DNA of 64,000 bases, from positions 1 to 64,000 of the forward strand of contig NZ_LUVZ01000004.1 in assembly GCF_001593385.1 (NCBI RefSeq). Direction: 5' to 3'. This document shows, in pieces, positions 1 through 8,415 of this stretch (positions are counted from its first letter, which is position 1; every line of letters starts with the position of its first letter). The position numbers and the translations under genes were made by a program. Origin of the DNA: Chryseobacterium cucumeris. Its GTDB lineage: Bacteria > Bacteroidota > Bacteroidia > Flavobacteriales > Weeksellaceae. The notes below the pieces were generated by a model. That model was given only the letters and a program-made list of their open reading frames with translations. It did not search any database and had not been told where the DNA came from.

Positions 1-40
1 CAAGTGCATATGAAAAATAACGTAAAATTAAAAACATACA

Positions 41-78
41 AAAAACAAAATCAGAATAGGAAAATTCCTACTCTGATT
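41..78 (-). terminator. Rho-independent terminator
   Basis: A 14-bp stem (one G-T pair) spans 49-62 and 65-78 with a 2-nt gap at its centre. On the minus strand it is followed by a T-rich run (complement of 41-48). It ends the transcript of the small membrane proteins at 129-583 and probably the lipoprotein upstream. Confidence 0.75.
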
Positions 79-128
79 TAAGTATATTTGAAATATTAAA
101 CTAGTCAACCTTTTTCAGGACTAGTCAT

Positions 129-284
129 TTATTTTTCTTTTTCTAACACATCCAATCTCTTCTTTATTGATTTAATTGATCTAACAAGATAAATTCCTCC
201 AATTAATATAGCGATGTATAAAATAAAAGTTAAAGTTTGAATAATTATAACAACAGTACCTGGTGATGAAATTGTAGTTTCCAT
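129..284 (-). CDS. Small single-span membrane protein (51 aa)
   Basis: This short frame runs from ATG at 282-284 to TAA at 129-131. The protein starts METTISSPGTVV, has one hydrophobic span (about residues 11-35) and ends in a basic, charged tail (KSIKKRLDVLEKEK), so it probably sits in the inner membrane with the tail in the cytoplasm. Small proteins of this shape are common in Flavobacteriia but have no assigned function. It is followed by a strong terminator and lies downstream of another small membrane protein and a lipoprotein on the same strand, so it may be the last gene of that unit. The coding call rests on the natural-looking amino acid composition and the terminator placement. Confidence 0.55.
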   Translation of the reverse strand: METTISSPGTVVIIIQTLTFILYIAILIGGIYLVRSIKSIKKRLDVLEKEK

Positions 285-385
285 GTTAAAGATTTTAATT
301 TGGTAAATCTATGAAAGTTGCTGAAATTATTTGACCTGCAATTAATCCAATTCCTGAATTTATTTCATTTGTTTCCACACGTTTT

Positions 386-583
386 CTATCTTCGAATTCG
401 TAGATAATATCTCAGTATATAAATTAGCAATACACTGACAAGACTTATAATGGAAACATAAAGAGATACTGTTAATAATTTATCATTTATATCTTCGGAA
501 AAAGGATTCATATATCTAATGATCAGATGAATTATGAATGCTATGATAAAAACAATGCGTAATAAAAATATATACTTATTCAT
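386..583 (-). CDS. Small membrane protein, two spans (65 aa), unknown function
   Basis: The 65-residue protein has two hydrophobic segments (about residues 5-24 and 37-58) separated by a short acidic loop (PFSEDINDK) and ends in basic residues (LRYYLRIRR). It starts 12 nt after the 507-aa lipoprotein gene and is presumably cotranscribed with it. I recognise no family. Just downstream, at 295-378 in another frame, lies an in-frame stretch of protein-like sequence (GLIAGQIISATFIDLP) that has no ATG start, so the end of this gene could be affected by a frameshift; the reading as it stands is intact. Confidence 0.5.
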   Translation of the reverse strand: MNKYIFLLRIVFIIAFIIHLIIRYMNPFSEDINDKLLTVSLYVSIISLVSVLLIYILRYYLRIRR

Positions 584-595
584 AATCTTATAATT

Positions 596-2119
596 TTAAA
601 AGGAAAATGTTGAACCAATAATATTTCCATTATTAGGATTGATAATAATAGTAATTTTTATTGGGGTATCAATTGTAACATTTAAACCTTGAATACTTAC
701 ACCTTTTTTCACAATTATATTTATGTTAATTTTAGCATAAACATTCCCATTACTAACATAAGGAAATGGACCATCCCATTTATTGTTAGGATCTTCATAT
801 ACAAAGCTCCATAATGATGTTATTCCATACTGATTCATAACTATATCATGAATATTAAATGAGCTTGTACCTAAATTATAACTTCGTACTTTAATACTAA
901 CACCAGAATCATTAAACTTCATAAATCTTAGTTTTACTCTCGAATTTGTTATTGGATATGGATCACCTGTTTCAGCATTATTATCATTTATTCCAAGTTC
1001 AAAGAGTGAATTGCCCATTGTAAATCCATTATTCTGTGTATTAAAAAATTCTTGCCAAGAGTTATAATGTTCAGTATTATTGCTGTTTAATGAATTGTCA
1101 AAATGTATCTTAGGTGTCCCATCAGAGTTTAAAAACCAATTCTGAAACTGTTTATAAGCTGCATTAGGAGATATATTGGGATCAGCATAATTCTTAAAAT
1201 AATTAATGCTCCAATGTAAAAACTGTGAATTATTTTGATTTATATTATTATAAAAATACGAAAGCAGCTGTCCTCCAAAATATTGGTTATTCTGGATATA
1301 TGCATATTCATCAGGACTAAGTTCAGGAAATCCTGCCTCACCGAGCATATAATTAAAACTGTCCTGAATTGTCATTTCATTGGTAGTGCCACCACCTGTG
1401 CTACTACCTCCACCGTCATATGTTCCCATATTGGGAAATCCCTTGGGAGGCTGCCCTCCTCCTGAACATACTTCTGTAATTTCTACAATATAATAAGGTT
1501 TCTGACTTGCTGTACATTGGGCTATTTGGCTTGGACTGTGATGTTCGCCATTACATTCTACCTCAATAAGTCTGATGCTAAACGAGCAATCACCAGCTTT
1601 ATTCATAGAATTCTTTGATGCAGTTACCTTATCAGGAAGTGGTGTTCCGTTAGAGAGTTCTTTCACTCCCATTGGTTTACCATCCATTGCTGTAAATTCC
1701 ACAGTTCCCGTAAAGTTATCAATATGATAGTTCTTAGTTCTGTCTTCAGGAGTGTATTTTGCAGTAAACCCAATGCTTTTGTTTTCATTATCAATACTAT
1801 ACACCAAAACATCTGATGATCTGTCCAAATGTCTGATTACGGTACTGTAAGAAGTGACATTATTCTGAACTATAATGGTTACTGTACTTTCATCAGATAA
1901 AGCAGAAAAGAAATCTGCATTTTTATTGTAAACCTGTGAGGGATTACTTTTAGCTTCTGTAAGATAGTTTTTGAAAGCTAAAGCTTCTTTAAGCTTGACT
2001 GTTTTTCTGTAATCAGATTGGGAAATATGGGAGTCAAAATTATCAGAAAGTTCTGTCCTACATCCAAACAGAAAGAATGCTAATGCCATGAGCATTAATA
2101 ATTTAGTTTTTTTCATCAT
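596..2119 (-). CDS. Predicted lipoprotein, 507 aa, unknown function
   Basis: The N-terminus (MMKKTKLLMLMALAFFLFGC) is a lipoprotein signal with the acylated Cys at residue 20, so the protein is anchored in the outer or inner membrane facing the periplasm or surface. The middle (about residues 215-245) is a Gly/Ser/Thr/Pro-rich linker, which suggests two domains: an N-terminal part with three to four Cys residues near 180-220 and an Asn-rich C-terminal part. A C-terminal beta-rich repeat (NINIIVKKG, TIDTPIKITIIIN) is visible. Two start codons are adjacent; either gives the same signal. I recognise no catalytic motif or named family. A perfect -7 element lies 25 nt upstream. Confidence 0.7.
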   Translation of the reverse strand: MMKKTKLLMLMALAFFLFGCRTELSDNFDSHISQSDYRKTVKLKEALAFKNYLTEAKSNPSQVYNKNADFFSALSDESTVTIIVQNNVTSYSTVIRHLDRSSDVLVYSIDNENKSIGFTAKYTPEDRTKNYHIDNFTGTVEFTAMDGKPMGVKELSNGTPLPDKVTASKNSMNKAGDCSFSIRLIEVECNGEHHSPSQIAQCTASQKPYYIVEITEVCSGGGQPPKGFPNMGTYDGGGSSTGGGTTNEMTIQDSFNYMLGEAGFPELSPDEYAYIQNNQYFGGQLLSYFYNNINQNNSQFLHWSINYFKNYADPNISPNAAYKQFQNWFLNSDGTPKIHFDNSLNSNNTEHYNSWQEFFNTQNNGFTMGNSLFELGINDNNAETGDPYPITNSRVKLRFMKFNDSGVSIKVRSYNLGTSSFNIHDIVMNQYGITSLWSFVYEDPNNKWDGPFPYVSNGNVYAKININIIVKKGVSIQGLNVTIDTPIKITIIINPNNGNIIGSTFSF

Positions 2120-2143
2120 GTGTTGATTTAAAATTTAATATTT

Positions 2144-2151
2144 CAAATATA
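2144..2151 (-). promoter_or_regulatory. Predicted -7 promoter element of the 507-aa lipoprotein gene
   Basis: On the minus strand the sequence reads TATATTTG, a perfect match to the Bacteroidota -7 consensus TAnnTTTG, 25 nt upstream of the lipoprotein start. No clear TTG -33 element was found at the usual distance. Confidence 0.5.
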
Positions 2152-2179
2152 AAATTTATCCCAGTACCTTATTGCTCTA

Positions 2180-2209
2180 TTTTCGGGAATCTCCTCCCTT
2201 TTTTCGGGA
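2180..2209. promoter_or_regulatory. Direct repeat TTTTCGGGA, 21-bp period, candidate XRE operator
   Basis: TTTTCGGGA occurs at 2180-2188 and 2201-2209, exactly 21 bp (two helical turns) apart, midway between the divergent lipoprotein and XRE promoters. CTCCC (2194-2198) and GGGAG (2206-2210) also form a short inverted repeat here. The position suits a regulator site acting on both promoters, possibly autoregulation by the XRE protein. Confidence 0.4.
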
Positions 2210-2245
2210 GAAAGAATTTTTGTGAATTGGAAAGAGAGTTTTTGT

Positions 2246-2253
2246 TACTTTTG
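2246..2253 (+). promoter_or_regulatory. Predicted -7 element of the XRE regulator / dtd unit
   Basis: TACTTTTG matches TAnnTTTG exactly, 27 nt upstream of the ATG at 2281. A TTG at 2227-2229 (16-nt gap) could be the -33 element. Confidence 0.5.
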
Positions 2254-2280
2254 TTATAAATAAATTTATTACACATTGCT

Positions 2281-2652
2281 ATGAATATTCAGATAGGAAG
2301 TAAAATAAGAAGATTGAGAGAAAATAAAGGCTTTTCGCAGGAAGAAATGGCTGAAAGATTACAAATTTCCCGTTCAGCATATAGCCGTATAGAAAGTGGT
2401 GAGACAAACTCTTGGGTTAATCATATTCAAAAACTGTGTGAAAATTTAGATGTCAAACCTGAAGATTTTTTTATTAATTCTGATAACAATATAAATACAA
2501 ATCAGGATAATGCTTCTGCGGTTCAAACCAATACACATCATGATACTCATATAACCATCAACCAACTCTCGGAAAAAGTAATTGAATTATATGAAGAACG
2601 CATCAGAGAGCTAAAAGAACAGCTAGAATTCTGGAAAGCAAAAAACAGCTAA
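2281..2652 (+). CDS. XRE-family helix-turn-helix regulator (123 aa)
   Basis: Residues 6-60 form a classic HTH_3 / Cro-C1 domain (IGSKIRRLRENKGFSQEEMAERL... SRSAYSRIESG). The C-terminal half is an Asn/Thr/His-rich linker followed by a charged helix (residues 95-121, VIELYEERIRELKEQLEFW) likely to form a dimerising coiled coil. It is a DNA-binding cytoplasmic regulator of unknown target. The gene starts 7 nt before dtd (stop at 2652, dtd ATG at 2660), so both are transcribed together. The divergent lipoprotein gene and the repeat at 2180-2209 suggest it controls its own region, though that is inference. Confidence 0.85.
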   Translation: MNIQIGSKIRRLRENKGFSQEEMAERLQISRSAYSRIESGETNSWVNHIQKLCENLDVKPEDFFINSDNNINTNQDNASAVQTNTHHDTHITINQLSEKVIELYEERIRELKEQLEFWKAKNS

Positions 2653-2659
2653 AAACCTA

Positions 2660-3109
2660 ATGAAGATCGTTATACAAAGAGTCTCCGAAGCCAGTGTAAA
2701 AGTGGACGGAAAAATTGTTGGAGAAATCGGGAAAGGGCTTATGCTGCTGGTAGGTATAGATGAAAATGATGAAAAGACAGATGCGGACTGGCTTGTACAA
2801 AAGGTTTTAAACCTGAGAATCTTTGGAGATGAAGATGACAAGCTTAATCTTTCCGTGAAAGATATTTCAGGAGAAATTCTTTGTATCAGTCAGTTTACAT
2901 TGATTGCAGATTATAAAAAAGGCAACAGACCTTCTTTCATAAAGGCTGCAAAACCGGATAAAGCGGTGCCACTTTTTGATTATTTTAAGGAAGAAATCAC
3001 CAAATCCGGATTAAAAACAGAAAGCGGAATTTTCGGAGCAGATATGAAGGTTTCCCTGATCAATGACGGACCGGTTACCATTGTGATGGATTCTATCACC
3101 AAAAGCTAA
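2660..3109 (+). CDS. dtd: D-aminoacyl-tRNA deacylase
   Basis: The 149-aa protein has the usual Dtd length and both family motifs: SQFTL (residues 77-81) and the NDGPVTI segment near residue 135. Dtd hydrolyses D-amino acids wrongly esterified to tRNA, keeping them out of protein synthesis, and acts as a cytoplasmic homodimer in which these motifs shape the active site. The start MKIVIQRVSEASV is the standard N-terminus of the family. The gene lies just behind the XRE regulator and is followed by a strong terminator at 3142-3172. Confidence 0.95.
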   Translation: MKIVIQRVSEASVKVDGKIVGEIGKGLMLLVGIDENDEKTDADWLVQKVLNLRIFGDEDDKLNLSVKDISGEILCISQFTLIADYKKGNRPSFIKAAKPDKAVPLFDYFKEEITKSGLKTESGIFGADMKVSLINDGPVTIVMDSITKS

Positions 3110-3141
3110 GCAGAAAAAGACAAATGTGTAAAATACACCCG

Positions 3142-3172
3142 ATACGCTTCAATTTATGAAGCGTATTTTTTT
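3142..3172 (+). terminator. Rho-independent terminator after dtd
   Basis: A perfect 10-bp stem, ATACGCTTCA (3142-3151) with TGAAGCGTAT (3157-3166), a 5-nt loop and a run of seven T. Confidence 0.9.
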
Positions 3173-3202
3173 GATGAGTAAGTATCAAATATGTGCTCTT
3201 AA

Positions 3203-3231
3203 ATCTCATAGGTTTTGAAAACCTTTGAGAT
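3203..3231. repeat. 29-bp near-perfect palindrome of the (A)AGGTTT...AAACCT(T) type
   Basis: ATCTCATAGGTTTT (3203-3216) pairs with AAAACCTTTGAGAT (3218-3231) with one mismatch around a single central base. A similar core, AAGGTTT-C-AAACCTT, occurs at 25275-25289, so this looks like a dispersed intergenic element rather than a terminator (no T run). Confidence 0.5.
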
Positions 3232-3308
3232 AATCACTCAAAACAAAAAAAATCCCTTATATAAAAGAAAAGAGTAAAAATTTAAAAAATAAAATCACAA
3301 AAAAGTGA

Positions 3309-3335
3309 TTTGTTTTCATTTTATTATTATTTTTG
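3309..3335 (+). promoter_or_regulatory. Predicted promoter of the type IX-secreted subtilase
   Basis: TATTTTTG (3328-3335) matches the -7 consensus TAnnTTTG, and TTTG (3309-3312) lies 15 nt upstream, slightly closer than usual. The gene start is 41 nt downstream. Confidence 0.4.
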
Positions 3336-3376
3336 ATATAAATCAAAACTGATTTACAACCATTTAACAAAATTAT

Positions 3377-5035
3377 ATGAAAACAAAAATCAACCTTTTC
3401 GCATTATTTGCGTTCTGCTCTACTCTGTCTTTCGGACAGGACAGTCAGCCCAAAATGGCTAATGATCAAAATTCAATTATTTACGTCTGCTTTTCAAAAG
3501 GCATCAATTCAGAAAAAACGGCTTTCAGCAGAAACGCTGATCTGGAAAGATTCTCAAGAGAAAACCACATTTCATTTAAGTATGATCTGGACTTTACAGA
3601 CAGCAAACTTGATGAAATGGCCAGAAGCAGCAAAGCCATCGGTAATTCCGGAGAGTCTGTGGAAAAGCTGAAAAGAATCTATAAGGCTGATATTCCTCTT
3701 CAAAATAAAGAAGTTTCAGAAAAAATTATCCGTACTCTTGAGAGATTTCCAGAAATAGAATATGTATCTGTAATGAGTGCCGAGCCTATTGAACCTCCTT
3801 TGGTAAATGCTTTTGTAGCGACTCCTGATCTGGAAAGCCTGCAGATCTATCTGAATGACAATCCTGGAATCAACGCCAAATACGCATGGTCAAGAGGAAT
3901 CACAGGGCAGAATATCCGTGTGCGCGATGTAGAATATGGTTTCTATAAAACTCACGAGATGCTGTCTAACCAAAATTCAATTCAACTTGAACCCGGCTAC
4001 TCTCCTAATGCAGGATTGGCCAATAATAACTATCGTGACCATGGAACTGCTGTAGTAAGTATTTTAGGTTCTATAAAAGACAATATAGGACTTACCGGAG
4101 CTGCTTATAGTGCTTCTGAAATAAAAGGTTATATGGAATGGACTACTGTGGGATACAACCGAGCTTCTGCTGTAAGCAGATCTATCAATGCATCTCAGGC
4201 CGGAGATATTATATTATACGAAATGCAGACTGGTGGAAAAGACGGTCAGTATTGCCCTGCGGAATATGATAAAGTAATCTGGGATCTTACAAAAGCTGCT
4301 ACTGATTCAGGAATTATTATCATTGCAGCAGCGGGTAATGGAAATCAGAATCTGGATGACCCGTTTTATGCCACCTATCTTGCGAGAGGAAACAGCGGTG
4401 CTATCATTGTAGGAGCAGGATCTCCTAATACTACCCATTCGAAATTAAGCTTCAGCACTTTTGGTAGCAGAGTGGATGTTCAGGGTTGGGGAAGCAGTGT
4501 GATGGCTGCAGGTTATGGATCTTATGCGAAATACGACAATGACAACAACAGAACTTATAATTATTTCAGTGGTACAAGTTCTGCAACACCGGTGGTTTCT
4601 TCTGCTGCTATTTTAATCCAGTCTTTCTATCGCCAGACTACAGGTCAATATTTAACACCTTCGGCGATGAAAAACCTTTTAATTTCAACAGGAATTCCTC
4701 AGGGAGGAACAGTGACGGGCCAAAAGATCGGACCTCTTCCTAATGTTAAAAATGCTATCCTTCAACTGGAAAGTAATTTTACAGCACCTGTTAAGACTTT
4801 ACCATCATTAGAGGTTAAAATTTATCCTAATCCATCCAGCAGTTCCATTGCTATTCAAAGCAATGAAAATAAAAAACTGGATGTAGAGATTATTAACCTT
4901 CAGGGACGTACAGTGATTAAAAATTCCGTTCTACCAAATGAAAAGATTGATATTTCGCAACTTCCTACGGGACAGTATATCATCAATATTAACGAAGGCC
5001 AGAGGAGAGTTGTTGAGAAATTAACCAAATTCTAG
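3377..5035 (+). CDS. Secreted S8 subtilisin-like serine protease with type IX sorting domain
   Basis: Residues 1-20 are a Sec signal peptide ending at FGQ. A propeptide region (about 30-150) leads to the S8 catalytic domain, with Asp184 (VRDVEYG), His222 (RDHGTAV), Asn321 (AAAGNG) and Ser401 (SGTSSATP) as triad and oxyanion residues. The last ~75 residues (LEVKIYPNPSSSS ... GQYIININEGQRRVVEKL) form a type A type IX secretion C-terminal sorting domain, so the enzyme crosses the outer membrane and is released or anchored at the surface. It probably degrades extracellular protein. The gene stands alone, with its own promoter and terminator. The Asp motif (RDVEYGF) departs from the usual DTG, as in some flavobacterial members. 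Confidence 0.92.
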   Translation: MKTKINLFALFAFCSTLSFGQDSQPKMANDQNSIIYVCFSKGINSEKTAFSRNADLERFSRENHISFKYDLDFTDSKLDEMARSSKAIGNSGESVEKLKRIYKADIPLQNKEVSEKIIRTLERFPEIEYVSVMSAEPIEPPLVNAFVATPDLESLQIYLNDNPGINAKYAWSRGITGQNIRVRDVEYGFYKTHEMLSNQNSIQLEPGYSPNAGLANNNYRDHGTAVVSILGSIKDNIGLTGAAYSASEIKGYMEWTTVGYNRASAVSRSINASQAGDIILYEMQTGGKDGQYCPAEYDKVIWDLTKAATDSGIIIIAAAGNGNQNLDDPFYATYLARGNSGAIIVGAGSPNTTHSKLSFSTFGSRVDVQGWGSSVMAAGYGSYAKYDNDNNRTYNYFSGTSSATPVVSSAAILIQSFYRQTTGQYLTPSAMKNLLISTGIPQGGTVTGQKIGPLPNVKNAILQLESNFTAPVKTLPSLEVKIYPNPSSSSIAIQSNENKKLDVEIINLQGRTVIKNSVLPNEKIDISQLPTGQYIININEGQRRVVEKLTKF

Positions 5036-5070
5036 AATACAAGATTTTTTATACATTTATTTCACATCAA

Positions 5071-5106
5071 ACCCTCTTTCAGAAAAATGAAAGAGGGTTT
5101 TTATTA
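5071..5106 (+). terminator. Rho-independent terminator after the subtilase gene
   Basis: A perfect 10-bp stem, ACCCTCTTTC (5071-5080) with GAAAGAGGGT (5089-5098), followed by a T-rich tail. It separates the convergent subtilase and lipoprotein genes and might act weakly in both directions. Confidence 0.85.
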
Positions 5107-5122
5107 TCAATTTTTATTGATT

Positions 5123-5635
5123 TTATTTTGCCGGAACGCTGCTGAAATTAAGCGCTACTTTGATGTTCATATCTGAAGAAGTCTGATTCTTCAATTCATA
5201 AACGGTTCTTACCGTTAACCCTGAACTTTTTACAATTTCGTCCAGGAATCCTGTATCATTAAGATCAAGATTTAAGCTGGAAGAATTGGTGGAGATATTG
5301 GAACGTGAAGCTACTAATCTTTCTCCTGTTCCGTTAGAAGAAACGTATATTTTTACCGTTTTGAATGCACTCAGATTTCCTCCGGAAGGAGAAGCCACAG
5401 AGATTTTCGCATCTGAAATTCTTACATCTTTAATTTTTGCATTATTATTTCCTCCGAACCAGGTCTGTACATTGGTAGCCGTTGCAGTGGAAGAAACTTC
5501 TTTATCCGCAGGAACTCCTGTAGACACTAAAACATTCGTTGTGTAGGGAAATGTATTCTGAACCAGCGACTGTACAGTTCCGCAACTTACAAGTACAGCT
5601 GAAGCGGCCATTGCTGTTAGAACTATATTTTTCAT
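5123..5635 (-). CDS. Predicted lipoprotein (170 aa), unknown function
   Basis: The signal sequence MKNIVLTAMAASAVLVSC places the lipidated Cys at residue 18. The mature part is Ser/Thr/Asn-rich and beta-strand-like with alternating hydrophobic residues (KTVKIYVSSNGTGERLVASR; LNLDLNDTGFLDEIVKSSGLTVRTVYEL), so a small beta-sandwich is plausible. No Cys beyond the lipobox and no catalytic motif are visible. It is the terminal gene of the minus-strand block but is separated from the next lipoprotein gene by 60 nt. Its function is unknown. Confidence 0.7.
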   Translation of the reverse strand: MKNIVLTAMAASAVLVSCGTVQSLVQNTFPYTTNVLVSTGVPADKEVSSTATATNVQTWFGGNNNAKIKDVRISDAKISVASPSGGNLSAFKTVKIYVSSNGTGERLVASRSNISTNSSSLNLDLNDTGFLDEIVKSSGLTVRTVYELKNQTSSDMNIKVALNFSSVPAK

Positions 5636-5695
5636 AATTTTAAATTTTAAACTTCAAAATTTAGTTTGCAGAAATTGTACCAAATTGATTGGGTC

Positions 5696-6235
5696 TTATT
5701 CCACAGTCACCGTAAAACTTCCTTTGGTATTTCCCGAAGCCATGTTACTTTTTCCGATAATTAACCATACTTCACCTTGTCCGGGAGTATCATAAGTAAT
5801 TTCTCTTCCAAAAGGTCCGTCGTAGTTCCCGTTTGGAAGTCTGATCTGATTGAAACGGATATTAAAATCTTTCTCTTTTGTTGAAATTTTCGCTTTGATA
5901 TTGGGACGATCATAACGGGTCAGTTTTAAAATCAAATCCTGATCATCCTTTGTAAATTCTTCTCCAATTGTAAAAGGCAACTGGTTGGCATCTGCCGTTC
6001 TTATGATCTGGCCGTCTTTTTCATCTCTCATTACGCCTTTGCGCAATACTTCCTTAGTGACCGGAGCGTTGTTAATAATTGAATCTTTTTTCCTTGATGC
6101 TACAGAATCTTTTTTTACCACAGAATCAGGCATTTCTGTTACCACTGTAGAGTCCTTATCCGCGACATTTGTCACAGCAGGTTCTTTTTTACAGGCAACA
6201 ATTATCAAAGGAATTAACAATAAGCTTTTTTTCAT
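5696..6235 (-). CDS. Predicted lipoprotein (179 aa), unknown function
   Basis: MKKSLLLIPLIIVACKKEP carries a lipobox with Cys15. Residues 20-70 are a low-complexity, Asp/Lys/Ser/Val-rich linker that probably spans the periplasm. The C-terminal ~100 residues look like a compact beta domain (LILKLTRYDRPNIKAKIS; EVWLIIGKSNMASG; GSFTVTVE). I do not recognise the family. It lies 54 nt downstream of the DUF1361 gene on the same strand and may be the last gene of that cluster. Confidence 0.7.
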   Translation of the reverse strand: MKKSLLLIPLIIVACKKEPAVTNVADKDSTVVTEMPDSVVKKDSVASRKKDSIINNAPVTKEVLRKGVMRDEKDGQIIRTADANQLPFTIGEEFTKDDQDLILKLTRYDRPNIKAKISTKEKDFNIRFNQIRLPNGNYDGPFGREITYDTPGQGEVWLIIGKSNMASGNTKGSFTVTVE

Positions 6236-6289
6236 AATAATTAATTTTAAGAATGGATCAGCATCTATTATGCTGAGCTCATTGAAATG

Positions 6290-6994
6290 CTAAAATTGTT
6301 CCAATCCGTTGAATGTTTTATTTTCCGTTTGTAATTCTTTTTCATCATTTGTTCCTGCCCATTTAAATGTAAAGTACATAAAGTTGAGCAATACTCCCAT
6401 CAATAGAGTAACACCCCATGTTTTGGTATATTCCATAGGATAGATGAATCTCACCACAATATCCGAGAAGAGACCAAAGGGATTGTTGAGAATATCCCAG
6501 CTGTTCCATCTCAGAAAACGGCCAAGATAGACTCCAAAGCTGCTCATAAAAAGAAAAAGGACAACTAACCCGCTGATGATATTTCTATTCATATAATCAG
6601 AAAGCCTCTTTTCAATATCATGAAGACTTATAAAGCCACAGATCAGTCCTGTCCAGGCATAGGAAAGAATCACAATGAGGTCATACCAGATCGGTATCTC
6701 ATTTCTTGCTCTGAGGTGAAAAAGATCTGTAAGAATGTAGGGAGAATTGGGAAAGAACAATATCCACACTATTACTATAAGGATCAATGAAGTTTTGCTT
6801 TTAATATTAAAGGCAAGAATAAAAGAACTTAGTAATAAAGGAATCCACGCAAGAAAAAGATTCCAGTTGAGAAACAAAAACACTTTTGTATCGCTGATAT
6901 AATATCTGAAAGCTGAAAGGCTGAAACAGAATATGGTCATCATTATCAACAATAGATTAATTTTAAATCTAGAGGATTCCACTAAGTTTTTCAT
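6290..6994 (-). CDS. DUF1361 family integral membrane protein
   Basis: The 234-aa protein has six to seven hydrophobic segments and the features of DUF1361: FFPNSPYILTDLFHL near residue 83, a WYDL segment, and GVYLGRFLRWNSWD near residue 155. The biochemical function of the family is not known. It lies in the inner membrane. The gene starts 6 nt after the DUF4153/DUF4173-like gene, so the two are cotranscribed within the membrane-protein cluster controlled at the 9913 and 11493 palindromes. Confidence 0.85.
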   Translation of the reverse strand: MKNLVESSRFKINLLLIMMTIFCFSLSAFRYYISDTKVFLFLNWNLFLAWIPLLLSSFILAFNIKSKTSLILIVIVWILFFPNSPYILTDLFHLRARNEIPIWYDLIVILSYAWTGLICGFISLHDIEKRLSDYMNRNIISGLVVLFLFMSSFGVYLGRFLRWNSWDILNNPFGLFSDIVVRFIYPMEYTKTWGVTLLMGVLLNFMYFTFKWAGTNDEKELQTENKTFNGLEQF

Positions 6995-7000
6995 GATATT

Positions 7001-8371
7001 TTATTTGATGGTATGATAATATATGATCTTTGAAAAGAATGTTTTTGATGTTTCATTTTTCACTTTATCCTGCAAGGTCTTTTTAAGTTTCTGATCATTT
7101 TTTTCATCCGCATATTTAAGAAGTGCTTTTTCACTAAAATTGATGGAAGTTACATGATAATTGACCGCAAAATCCTTTCGTTCCATATTCTGGGAAGTAA
7201 TAAAACCACCCCAGTTGAAGTAACTGCACGCGAGAACAGTTCCATAAAAAAACCAAATCATTGTATTGATAAGGAAAATGTTTCTTTTCTGTTTTTGGAT
7301 TTTAATATAAGTAAGAACCAGGCCAACTAACGATAATAACAGAAAAGCAAAAACCCCCAACCTTTTATAGGTGAATGCATAATTAACAATATACTCATAG
7401 TTTTTAAGGGCTGCGGAAACCACAAGAATAGCATTGAGGAATATCCAGATTTTGGCTAAGATTTTCAACAAACCTGCTTTTGGATCAAAATTAAATCCGG
7501 CTTTAAAATAAAACATGATCACCAAAATAGCCATGACAATAGACATAATTACTGCATTTACTCTTTCATGGGTTTCTTCTGAAAGCTGAACCGGTGTTTT
7601 TATGGCTTCATAAAACTGTTCATAATTGTAAGTAATAATAAAGAACACCAATAAAACATTCAACAAGACAAAAGAGATTACTCCACTCATTCGTTCTGCA
7701 GCAAGGTCAAGAAAAGAATAAGTAGCCTTTGGAACCCGGGAATCTTTGCGGAAATCATTATCCAGAACATGATTATTTTTGTAAATGAGTTTTTCCACCG
7801 CATAATTCCAATAATTAAAAGCAATAAAAAATCCTAAAACCGAAAGACAGAATACCTGCCAAATATTAAGATCCAACTCATAATCTGTGAAAAGGGCTGC
7901 AAAATGATTACTTCCTGCGGAATAAATTCCAAAGAAAACAGAAACAAGTACCAGCGGAATCAAAATGAAAGCCAATGTCTTTTGCCATAATCCGGGAACA
8001 TTCTTTTTAGGCAGCCATTCATCAAAGCTGAAAAAACGGCAGAATGAAGTACAGCAGTTTATCATAAAAACCGGAATTAAGAATAAAATTTTCAATCTTC
8101 TGTTCTTCGATTTATAGCCAAGCAAAAGCAGTGAGCTTGCCACCGCAATAAAAGAGGTAAAATCTCCGAACCACGCAAATGCAACACCAGACAGAATACT
8201 TGTTGTAAAAAGGACATATAACGTTCTGGTTTTATTTTTTTCCGGTGTTCTAAACAGCGTTAGTACGGCATAGACAATTCCCAGAATTCCAAGGTTCAGC
8301 CCTATGTCCTGATCATAAAAAACGATGACAAAAAGAAGGGCTGTAAGAAATATATAATGATGTGTTTTCAT
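7001..8371 (-). CDS. DUF4153/DUF4173-like polytopic membrane protein (456 aa)
   Basis: About eleven to twelve hydrophobic segments cover nearly the whole length. The order of segments and the central stretch (ERMSGVISFVLLNVLLVFFIITYNYEQF region, residues ~230-255) resemble the DUF4153/DUF4173 membrane families. The C-terminal ~60 residues form a soluble, Lys-rich tail. Function is unknown. Genes of this family often stand beside winged-helix regulators of the type found here at 9952, which fits one regulon. The gene follows a small membrane-protein gene by 44 nt. Confidence 0.65.
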   Translation of the reverse strand: MKTHHYIFLTALLFVIVFYDQDIGLNLGILGIVYAVLTLFRTPEKNKTRTLYVLFTTSILSGVAFAWFGDFTSFIAVASSLLLLGYKSKNRRLKILFLIPVFMINCCTSFCRFFSFDEWLPKKNVPGLWQKTLAFILIPLVLVSVFFGIYSAGSNHFAALFTDYELDLNIWQVFCLSVLGFFIAFNYWNYAVEKLIYKNNHVLDNDFRKDSRVPKATYSFLDLAAERMSGVISFVLLNVLLVFFIITYNYEQFYEAIKTPVQLSEETHERVNAVIMSIVMAILVIMFYFKAGFNFDPKAGLLKILAKIWIFLNAILVVSAALKNYEYIVNYAFTYKRLGVFAFLLLSLVGLVLTYIKIQKQKRNIFLINTMIWFFYGTVLACSYFNWGGFITSQNMERKDFAVNYHVTSINFSEKALLKYADEKNDQKLKKTLQDKVKNETSKTFFSKIIYYHTIK

Positions 8372-8415
8372 GAGGTTTATTATTTAATATTTAAAAATTT
8401 AAAGGATTGAAAGAT

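Noticed and set aside
100..127. ACTAGTCA direct repeat at 100-107 and 120-127
   Set aside because: Only two 8-bp copies after a terminator and before no promoter; likely chance.
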